From an uncultured Verrucomicrobiota bacterium (GTDB lineage: Bacteria; Verrucomicrobiota; Verrucomicrobiae; Opitutales; Opitutaceae): a stretch of 6,260 nt of DNA. The stretch covers positions 1-6,260 of the forward strand of contig CAMLNJ010000193.1 of the NCBI GenBank assembly GCA_946481225.1, read 5' to 3'. This document shows positions 1 through 6,260 of the stretch, piece by piece. The notes below the pieces were generated by a model. That model saw only the letters and a program-made list of their open reading frames with translations, did no database searches and was not told the DNA's origin. Both the position numbers and the translations under genes were made by a program. Within the stretch, counting starts at the first letter, position 1; each line of letters begins with the position of its first letter.

Positions 1-1582
<1,582 letters not shown>

Positions 1583-1640
1583 GAAGGGGGGAGCGGCTAG
1601 GGAGCGGGCGAGGGAAGCGCAAGCGCGCGTTTTCGTCGGC

Positions 1641-2138
1641 TCAGTTGGCGGGCCGCTTTCGCGGGGCGGGGACGGGAGGGGAACCGGCGCCAAAATAGAG
1701 GCGGTTATCGAAGACGAAGCCGGCGGGGGCGGAGGGGCGCAAGGCGAGGAACCGGGAATGCGCCGGATTCAGGATGTAGTTGAACTCCTGAGGCACGATC
1801 ACGCTCGGCACGGCCAAGGCCAGGCGTCGATTTTGTCGCAGCCAACGGTCCCCGGCGGCGCGGGCGAGGGCGATCTGGCCAAGGTTTGCGGCCGTCTCGG
1901 GCGTCACATGTTCGATGTCGTCCTGCCCGATCTCCACGGCCACGAGCGAAAAAGCCGGAAGCGGAGCGCTCGTGTCGAGGTGCACGAGTGTTTCCAGCAG
2001 CGCCAGCGCGCGGCTGCCGCTGGTGTAGACGGCGCGCAGGCCGGGGCTGTTCCAGCGGCCTCCGTAAAGGCGCGCCCCTTCGCCATTGAAGGCCTCGGGG
2101 GCGCGAGCGGTCTTGATGAGTCGATAAAGCGTCGGCAC
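1641..2138 (-). CDS. RES-domain toxin of a RES-Xre toxin-antitoxin system
   Basis: Predicted 165-aa cytoplasmic toxin. Characterised RES toxins (ParT, MbcT) have an ADP-ribosyltransferase-like fold and act on NAD+ by hydrolysis or phosphorolysis, or modify a metabolic enzyme. Counting from the GTG start, the RES fingerprint is complete: Arg28 in GGRWN, Tyr38 in VYTSGS, Glu49 in LLETLVHL, Ser112 in VPSVIVP, then the FNYILNPAH block (119-127) and a FDNRLYF ending. The R-Y-E spacing of 10 and 11 residues matches the ParT active site as I recall it. The start at 2138 is the first in-frame start codon after the antitoxin stop. A longer reading of the frame to ATG 2444 runs through the antitoxin gene out of frame and does not look like protein. 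The gap to the antitoxin stop is 37 bases with no ribosome binding site visible, so expression may depend on translational coupling. With the active-site residues intact, the toxin is probably functional. Which NAD+ chemistry it performs cannot be read from sequence. Confidence 0.9.
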   Translation of the reverse strand: MPTLYRLIKTARAPEAFNGEGARLYGGRWNSPGLRAVYTSGSRALALLETLVHLDTSAPLPAFSLVAVEIGQDDIEHVTPETAANLGQIALARAAGDRWLRQNRRLALAVPSVIVPQEFNYILNPAHSRFLALRPSAPAGFVFDNRLYFGAGSPPVPAPRKRPAN

Positions 2139-2175
2139 GCGGAGGCGGCGGAGCGGGCGCGTAGGCGCCGGACGC

Positions 2176-2643
2176 TCAGGTATAGACGCCGTGTTCGAGG
2201 CGCCCGATGAGGTTTTCGACCTCGCGGGCGCCGGGCTCGGTCTCGGCGTAATCCAAGGGCGTCTCGCCTCCGAGGGCGCGCGCCGGACGGCGGAGCCAGT
2301 CTCGCGCCGTCTCCTCGTGGTAGTCGAAAAGCTGTGCCGCCAGCCAGAACAGGCGCGCGTAGCGGACCACCCGGTCGCCATGCGCGGGATCAAGAGGGGC
2401 GCGATCATGGCGACGCCGGGCGAGCGTGGCCACCGAGATGCCAATCTTTTGGGCCAACTCCTCCACGGTCAGGCCAAGCATCTCGCGCAAGGCATCGAAC
2501 TCGGCGACCGGCAGCCCCGCTCGAATCGCCGCCATCATCTCCGGCGTATCGAGATGCGGATGGGCGGGGCTGATGGCATCGCCCTCGTGCAGGCTATCGG
2601 CCGCGCCGCTGCGGGGATGCCGCGTGATAAGGGCTGCCTTCAT
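2176..2643 (-). CDS. Xre/MbcA/ParS-type antitoxin, partner of the RES toxin
   Basis: Predicted 155-aa antitoxin, the first gene of the module, as usual for RES-Xre pairs. Residues about 46-80 form an Xre-like helix-turn-helix (LTVEELAQKIGISVATLARR). Residues about 88-155 match the MbcA/ParS toxin-binding (DUF2384-type) domain, with the signatures ARDWLRRP at 113-120, LGGETPLDYA at 124-133 and EVENLIGRLEHGVYT at the C-terminus. In solved relatives this C-terminal part caps the toxin's NAD+ pocket. The HTH suggests that it, or its complex with the toxin, represses its own promoter. The ATG at 2643 is chosen because the promoter-like region lies immediately upstream; it would give a leader of only about ten bases. 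The first 35 residues are outside the core domains, and Met36 or Met37 are possible alternative starts. The family assignment is strong. Confidence 0.9.
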   Translation of the reverse strand: MKAALITRHPRSGAADSLHEGDAISPAHPHLDTPEMMAAIRAGLPVAEFDALREMLGLTVEELAQKIGISVATLARRRHDRAPLDPAHGDRVVRYARLFWLAAQLFDYHEETARDWLRRPARALGGETPLDYAETEPGAREVENLIGRLEHGVYT

Positions 2644-2690
2644 TTGAGAGGAATTGAATTATCATTTGATTTAATGGCAAGTGAAAAAAG
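2641..2690 (-). promoter_or_regulatory. AT-rich promoter/operator region of the toxin-antitoxin operon
   Basis: An AT-rich island in an otherwise GC-rich window, lying between the aminotransferase terminator and the antitoxin ATG. On the minus strand a good -10 element GATAAT (2663-2658) sits 18 bases from a weak -35 TTTTCA (2687-2682), which overlaps the T-tract of the terminator. The octamer TCAAATGA occurs twice, at 2669-2662 and 2647-2640, 22 bases apart (about two helical turns). It is palindrome-like (TCA-AA-TGA), and the second copy contains the antitoxin start codon. A tandem GAATT GAATT (plus strand 2651-2660) lies between the copies. This layout suits autoregulation by the HTH antitoxin. 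The repeats are directly seen; promoter and operator function are inferred. Confidence 0.55.
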
Positions 2691-2717
2691 CCCCGCTCGC
2701 GGGTTGGCGAGCGGGGC
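2684..2717 (-). terminator. Intrinsic terminator after the class V aminotransferase gene
   Basis: Read on the minus strand, an 11-bp perfect GC-rich stem (GCCCCGCTCGC, 2717-2707, pairing with 2700-2690) closes a 6-base loop and is followed directly by six T residues (2689-2684). It begins 23 bases after the aminotransferase TAA. There is no T-tract on the plus-strand side, so it should act only on minus-strand transcription. It separates the aminotransferase transcript from the toxin-antitoxin operon downstream. Confidence 0.93.
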
Positions 2718-2740
2718 GGGAGAGCGAAGGCGCGGGCTGT

Positions 2741-3829
2741 TTAGGCGGCGACCTTGGGGCACTCGGCGAGGGCGGCGTCGAAGGCCTTGAGCATGGCGGC
2801 GATGGTCTCGTCGGTCTCGTCGCCCATGTTCGAGATGCGGAAGGTCTTGCCCTTGAGCTTGCCGTAGCCGCCGTCGATCACGAGGCCGTGCTTGGACTTA
2901 AGGGTCTTGTTGAGCGCGGCGAGGTCGTAGCCGAGATTGTTGGCGAAGCAGTTGAGCGAGACGGAGCCGTAGCCCTCCTTGGGGAACATCTTGAAGCCCT
3001 TCGCGAGGATGTGGTCGCGCACGGTCTTGTTGAGGCGTGCGTGGCGGGCGAAGCGGGCCTCGAGGCCCTCGGCCTTGATGTCCTCGAGCTTGGACTTGAG
3101 GGCGTAGATCAGGGCGATGGTGGGCGTGCTCGGGGTCATGCCGGCCTCGTGGTTCTTCTGGAACTCGACGAAGTCGAAATAGTAGCCGCGATCGGCGACG
3201 GTGGCGGCGCGGTCGAGGGCTTTTTTGGAGACGCTGAGGAAGGCGAGGCCGGGGGGCAGGGCGAAGGCCTTCTGCGAGCCGGTGATGAGGACGTCGATGC
3301 CGAGCTCGTCCTTCTTGATCGGCATGGCCGAGAGGGAGCTGACGGTGTCGACGATGGAGATGACCTCGGGGAACTCGCGGAGGACGGCCATGAGCGCGGG
3401 CAGGTCGCTCATGCAGCCGCAGGAGGTCTCGTTGTGGATGATCGTGACGGCGTCATAGGCGCCGGTGGCGAGCTCCTTGCGGAGAGCCTCGGGATCGACG
3501 GGCTGGCCCCACTCGGCCTTGAGGGCGCCGGCCTGCTTGCCGCAGCGCTGCGAGACGTCGAACCACTTGTCGGAGAAGGCGCCGTTCATGCAGTTGAGCA
3601 CCTTCTTTTTCACGACGTTGCGGATCGCGCCTTCCATGACGCCCCAGGCGGAGCTGGTGGAGAGATACACGGGATCCTTCGTGAAGAAGAGGGCCTGCAG
3701 CTCGGGCTGGATCGCGTTGTAGAGCGCGACGAAGTCGTTGCTGCGGTGGCCGATCATGCCTTGGGCCATCGCCTGGAGCGTCTTGTCGGAGACGGCGATG
3801 GGACCGGGGATGAAGAGTTTGTAGCTCAT
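2741..3829 (-). CDS. Class V PLP-dependent aminotransferase (alanine/serine-glyoxylate family)
   Basis: Complete 362-aa soluble fold-type I aminotransferase of the AGT/SPT group (alanine-glyoxylate, serine-glyoxylate, serine-pyruvate and archaeal-type phosphoserine aminotransferases). The N-terminus carries the FIPGP motif (6-10) and GHRS (27-30). Asp161 in IVDTVSS is placed to hold the pyridine nitrogen of PLP. The Schiff-base lysine is Lys187 in [15 protein letters not shown], a hallmark of the family. The C-terminal domain ends with [10 protein letters not shown], also typical. Two spots deviate from common relatives: [12 protein letters not shown] at 56-67 where many have a GSGT-type loop, and HNETSCGC at 132-139 where ETSTG is usual. 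The substrate is not decidable from sequence; serine/glyoxylate or phosphoserine metabolism are the main options. The ATG start has no Shine-Dalgarno sequence; it follows a TTCCTTTTCCTCC tract. It is transcribed divergently from lpxK and ends at a strong terminator. Confidence 0.92.
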   Translation of the reverse strand: MSYKLFIPGPIAVSDKTLQAMAQGMIGHRSNDFVALYNAIQPELQALFFTKDPVYLSTSSAWGVMEGAIRNVVKKKVLNCMNGAFSDKWFDVSQRCGKQAGALKAEWGQPVDPEALRKELATGAYDAVTIIHNETSCGCMSDLPALMAVLREFPEVISIVDTVSSLSAMPIKKDELGIDVLITGSQKAFALPPGLAFLSVSKKALDRAATVADRGYYFDFVEFQKNHEAGMTPSTPTIALIYALKSKLEDIKAEGLEARFARHARLNKTVRDHILAKGFKMFPKEGYGSVSLNCFANNLGYDLAALNKTLKSKHGLVIDGGYGKLKGKTFRISNMGDETDETIAAMLKAFDAALAECPKVAA

Positions 3830-3974
3830 GGAGGAAAAGGAACGGGTGTGGATGGCGAAGGCGGGAAGATGTCAGAACATCCCGCCCGCCGGGGCGCGGT
3901 CAAATCCGATTTCCCCTCGCGTCTTGGCGGGCGCGCGCCTTTTTCCGGTGACGAACACCCATCGTCCGCGCCGC
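3830..3974. promoter_or_regulatory. Divergent spacer with a dyad and a weak minus-strand promoter candidate
   Basis: This 145-base gap between the aminotransferase and lpxK starts must supply promoters for both. On the minus strand TTGACC (3903-3898) is a 5/6 match to a -35 box, with GATGTT (3881-3876) as a poor -10 at 16 bases spacing. A dyad overlaps that -10: GGCGGG (3860-3865), a 3-base bulge, ATGT (3869-3872), a CAGA loop, then ACAT (3877-3880) and CCCGCC (3881-3886). I see no convincing promoter for lpxK on the plus strand. The dyad is directly visible; its role as an operator or a leader hairpin is a guess. Confidence 0.3.
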
Positions 3975-5213
3975 ATGTCCAACTGGCTCAAACGCAAGCT
4001 CAACACCCTCGAACACTTCACGATCGACGTGATTTTCGGGCGGCGCGAGGGCGTGGGGCCGACTTTGTTCGCGGGCTTTTTGCACGCGCTGTCGTGGCTC
4101 TTCAGCGGCATCGCGCAAACGCGCGTGTGGCTGTATCGGAAGCGTATCCTGCACGACCAGCCGCTCGGGTGCCTCGTCGTCGTGGTGGGCAACCTCACTG
4201 TCGGCGGGACGGGCAAGACGCCCGTCGTGGAGATGTTCGCCCGCGCTCTGCGCGACCGCGGGCGCAAGGTCGCCATCCTCTCGCGCGGCTACCGCAGCAA
4301 GGCCCCGCCGATGTGGAAAAAAGCCCTCTGGTGGTTCACCCACACGAGCGCGCCGCCGCCGCGCATCGTGAGCGACGGGCGCGAGGTGTTGCTCGATTCC
4401 GAGAAGGCCGGCGACGAGCCCTACATGCTGGCGCGCAACCTGCCCGGCGTCGTCGTGCTCGTGGACAAGGACCGCGTGAAGGCCGGCGTCTTCGCCATCA
4501 AAAAATTCCGCTGCGACACGCTGATCCTCGACGATGGCTTCCAATACCTGCCGCTCAAGGGCCGGCTCAACCTGCTCCTCGTCGACAAGACCAACCCCTT
4601 CGGCAACGGCCATCTCCTGCCGCGCGGCATCCTGCGCGAGCCGATCAAACACCTGAAACGCGCCAGTTACGTCTTCCTCACGAAGTCCGACGGCCGCCGC
4701 GATCCCGAGCTCGAGGAGTTGATCCAGCGCCACAACCCGGGGGTGAACGTGATCGAGTGCGCGCATCGGCCGCAGTTCTTGCAACGTCTCGGCTCGACCG
4801 AGCGCCGCCCGCTCGCGGACCTCGATGGCAAGCGCGTGGGCGCGTTTTCCGGCATCGCGGTGCCGGAGAGCTTCGAGGCCTTCGTGCGCGACCTGGGCGG
4901 GCGCATCGAGTTCACGAGGCGCTTCCTCGACCACTATCGGTTCACCTACGAGGATTTCGTGGAGATCTTTTCCGAGGCGCTGGAGCGCAAGGTGGACTAC
5001 ATCGTGACGACCGAGAAGGACGCGGTGCGCATTCCCGACGGCATGCCCTGTCCGGTTCCTATCTATTACCTGCGTCTCGAGATCGAGATTCTGCGCGGCG
5101 CGAGCGGCTTCGACGACGCCGTGGGCCGCATTTGTTTTCCGACTTCCGGTCCCGGCGGCGGAGGCGGCGGCATCGCGGTGCCGGGAGGCTTCCCCGCCGC
5201 GCGCTTGCGTTGA
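3975..5213 (+). CDS. lpxK: Tetraacyldisaccharide 4'-kinase (lipid A 4'-kinase)
   Basis: LpxK phosphorylates the 4' position of the tetraacylated disaccharide-1-phosphate, making lipid IVA on the cytoplasmic face of the inner membrane. The protein has 412 aa from ATG 3975. A hydrophobic segment at about 29-54 is the expected N-terminal membrane anchor. The Walker A motif GGTGKTP places Lys81 and Thr82 at the ATP phosphates. Asp147 in AGDEPYML, Asp186-Asp187 in LILDDGFQ, His320 in LDHYRF and TTEKDAVR (345-352) match the catalytic and nucleotide-binding landmarks. It is longer than common LpxK (about 320-350 aa): it has a basic N-terminal extension, an extra Trp-rich stretch of about 20 residues at 110-130, and a Gly-rich tail (391-412). 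The frame stays open back to 3828, overlapping the divergent aminotransferase start, but those 49 residues look non-coding and MSNWLKRKL fits as the N-terminus. No Shine-Dalgarno sequence is present. The M29 aminopeptidase gene follows after 47 bases. Confidence 0.95.
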   Translation: MSNWLKRKLNTLEHFTIDVIFGRREGVGPTLFAGFLHALSWLFSGIAQTRVWLYRKRILHDQPLGCLVVVVGNLTVGGTGKTPVVEMFARALRDRGRKVAILSRGYRSKAPPMWKKALWWFTHTSAPPPRIVSDGREVLLDSEKAGDEPYMLARNLPGVVVLVDKDRVKAGVFAIKKFRCDTLILDDGFQYLPLKGRLNLLLVDKTNPFGNGHLLPRGILREPIKHLKRASYVFLTKSDGRRDPELEELIQRHNPGVNVIECAHRPQFLQRLGSTERRPLADLDGKRVGAFSGIAVPESFEAFVRDLGGRIEFTRRFLDHYRFTYEDFVEIFSEALERKVDYIVTTEKDAVRIPDGMPCPVPIYYLRLEIEILRGASGFDDAVGRICFPTSGPGGGGGGIAVPGGFPAARLR

Positions 5214-5216
5214 GCG

Positions 5217-5239
5217 GGCCGCAATTCCCATTGTCGGCC
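5217..5239 (+). other. Hairpin between lpxK and the aminopeptidase gene
   Basis: GGCCGCAAT (5217-5225) pairs with ATTG-T-CGGCC (5230-5239) around a TCCC loop: nine base pairs with one bulged T. It starts four bases after the lpxK stop and ends 21 bases before the next ATG. No T-tract follows directly (only TTTT at 5252-5255), so it is a poor intrinsic terminator. It might slow readthrough, mark an RNA processing site, or be chance pairing in GC-rich DNA. Confidence 0.35.
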
Positions 5240-5260
5240 GACCGTTCCCGATTTTCCCCG

Positions 5261-6260
5261 ATGCTCTCCGATCCTCGTCTCGACCAACTGGCCGCCGGCC
5301 TCACCGGCTTTTCCTGCGATTTGAAAAAGGGCGAACGCGTCCTCATCGACGCCTTCGACGTGCCGGACGCGATGATCGTCTCGCTCATCCGCGCCGCCCG
5401 CGCCCGCGGCGCGCACCCCGTTGTGCAGATCCACCGCGCCCGCGTCAGCCGCGAGCTCATGATCGGCGCCGAGGAGGAGCAGTTCGCGCCCCTCGTCGAG
5501 GTCGAGCTGAAGCGCATGCAAAAGATGGACGCCTACATCGCCCTGCGCGGCTCGGACAACATCTTCGAGGCCTCCGACGTGCCCTCGTCCCGCGTCCAGC
5601 TCTACGCGCGCATCATGAAGCCCGTGCTCGACCACCGCGTGAACAAGACCAAGTGGGTCGTGCTCCGCTGGCCGACGCCCGCGATGGCCCAGCAGGCCGG
5701 CCTCAGCACCGAGGCCTTCGAGGACTTCTATTTCAAGGTCTGCACGCTCGACTACGCCCGCATGATCCCGGGCATGAAGGCGCTCAAGACCCTTATGGAG
5801 AAAACGGACTGCGTGCAGATCAAGGGCCCCGGCACCGATCTCTCCTTCTCGATCAAAGGCATCGGGGCGCGCGAGTGCGGCGGTCAGCGCAACATCCCGG
5901 ACGGCGAGGTGTTTTCCTGCCCCGTTAAGGACTCGGTCGAGGGCGTCATCCAATACAACACGCCTTCCGTTTATCTCGGCACCTCCTTCGACAACATCCG
6001 CCTCGTCTTCAAGAAAGGCCGCGTCGTCGAGGCGACCGCCAACAACACGAAACGCCTCAACGAGATCCTCGATAGCGACGCCGGCGCGCGCTATGTCGGC
6101 GAGTTCGCGATCGGCTTCAATCCGCACATCCGCGAGCCGATGCGCGACATCCTCTTCGACGAGAAGATCGCCGGTTCCTTCCACTTCACCCCGGGCCAGG
6201 CCTACGAGGGCGTGGGCAACGGCAACAAGAGCCAGGTCCACTGGGACATGGTGAACATCC
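5261..6260 (+). CDS. Aminopeptidase, peptidase family M29, C-terminus beyond window
   Basis: Metal-dependent aminopeptidase of the AmpS/aminopeptidase T family, which removes N-terminal residues from peptides in the cytoplasm. No signal peptide is seen. From ATG 5261, 333 codons are visible and the frame is open at the right edge; family members are about 370-420 aa, so most of the protein is present. The N-terminal half (1-180) is the M29 interdomain region. Metal-site landmarks follow in order: [12 protein letters not shown] (189-200), Glu216 in NIPDGEVF, Glu281 in GEFAIGFNP, His308 in [10 protein letters not shown] with Tyr315, and His327 and Asp329 in SQVHWDM. The metal ligands expected for the co-catalytic two-metal site are all present. 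Because it is cut by the edge, the frame has no stop in the window; the antisense frames over it are shadows. The start has no Shine-Dalgarno sequence and lies just after a TTTTCCCCG tract. It may be co-transcribed with lpxK. Confidence 0.93.
   Translation, partial: MLSDPRLDQLAAGLTGFSCDLKKGERVLIDAFDVPDAMIVSLIRAARARGAHPVVQIHRARVSRELMIGAEEEQFAPLVEVELKRMQKMDAYIALRGSDNIFEASDVPSSRVQLYARIMKPVLDHRVNKTKWVVLRWPTPAMAQQAGLSTEAFEDFYFKVCTLDYARMIPGMKALKTLMEKTDCVQIKGPGTDLSFSIKGIGARECGGQRNIPDGEVFSCPVKDSVEGVIQYNTPSVYLGTSFDNIRLVFKKGRVVEATANNTKRLNEILDSDAGARYVGEFAIGFNPHIREPMRDILFDEKIAGSFHFTPGQAYEGVGNGNKSQVHWDMVNI

Noticed and set aside
2139..2444. N-terminal extension of the RES toxin by 102 codons to ATG 2444
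   Set aside because: The region is the antitoxin gene read in another frame, rich in Arg/Ser/Pro with no domain. The RES fold begins directly at the GTG at 2138.
2658..2679. TTGCCA as the -35 box for the GATAAT -10 of the antitoxin promoter
   Set aside because: The spacing is only 11 bases, too short for sigma-70 recognition. TTTTCA at 18 bases is weaker in sequence but fits the geometry.
3828..3974. N-terminal extension of lpxK by 49 codons to ATG 3828
   Set aside because: That ATG overlaps the divergent aminotransferase start codon, the extra residues look like translated spacer, and MSNWLKRKL fits as a natural N-terminus.
3900..5231. Minus-strand open frame (443 codons) opposite lpxK
   Set aside because: Composition is His/Arg/Ala/Glu-rich as expected for antisense of GC-rich coding DNA. 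The plus strand has the LpxK Walker A, DDGFQ and TTEKDAVR motifs.
5653..5928. Small plus-strand frame (91 codons) inside the aminopeptidase gene
   Set aside because: It is an out-of-frame shadow of the M29 reading frame with an Arg/Gly-rich, motif-free product.
5066..6241. Minus-strand open frame (391 codons) opposite the M29 aminopeptidase
   Set aside because: It spans the end of lpxK and the whole visible aminopeptidase gene in antisense and has no recognisable domain. The plus-strand frame has the M29 metal-ligand motifs.

Overview
This is a GC-rich, densely coded bacterial window with six protein genes and short spacers. Three things point to a Gram-negative bacterium of the Verrucomicrobiota, Opitutales-like: an LpxK lipid A kinase of the long (about 410 aa) form, a class V aminotransferase of a type I associate with that phylum, and the overall codon bias. 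The taxonomic call is an inference from protein character, not a search result. No rRNA, tRNA, CRISPR array, insertion sequence or integrase is visible.

Left part, minus strand (1-3829). Reading in the direction of transcription, a complete class V aminotransferase gene (3829-2741) ends at a textbook intrinsic terminator (2684-2717). Just beyond it is an AT-rich promoter island, then a two-gene RES-Xre toxin-antitoxin module: an Xre/MbcA/ParS-type antitoxin (2643-2176) followed by a RES-domain toxin starting at GTG (2138-1641). After 58 bases comes topB, a type IA DNA topoisomerase III (1582 to beyond the left edge, so its C-terminus is missing). I see no terminator between the toxin and topB.

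Right part, plus strand (3830-6260). A 145-base divergent spacer separates the aminotransferase from lpxK (3975-5213), the tetraacyldisaccharide 4'-kinase of lipid A synthesis. A 47-base spacer with a hairpin leads to a peptidase family M29 aminopeptidase (5261 to beyond the right edge), truncated just after its last metal-ligand motif.

The genes do not form one pathway. They are housekeeping functions (amino acid metabolism, lipid A, peptide turnover, DNA topology) with one accessory module, the toxin-antitoxin pair, between the aminotransferase and topB. RES-Xre modules are a known class: the toxin degrades or phosphorolyses NAD+. I therefore do not claim a new system. The most noteworthy points are the duplicated palindrome-like octamer at the antitoxin start codon, the absence of a Shine-Dalgarno sequence in front of all six genes (several have pyrimidine-rich tracts instead), and the toxin-topB adjacency.
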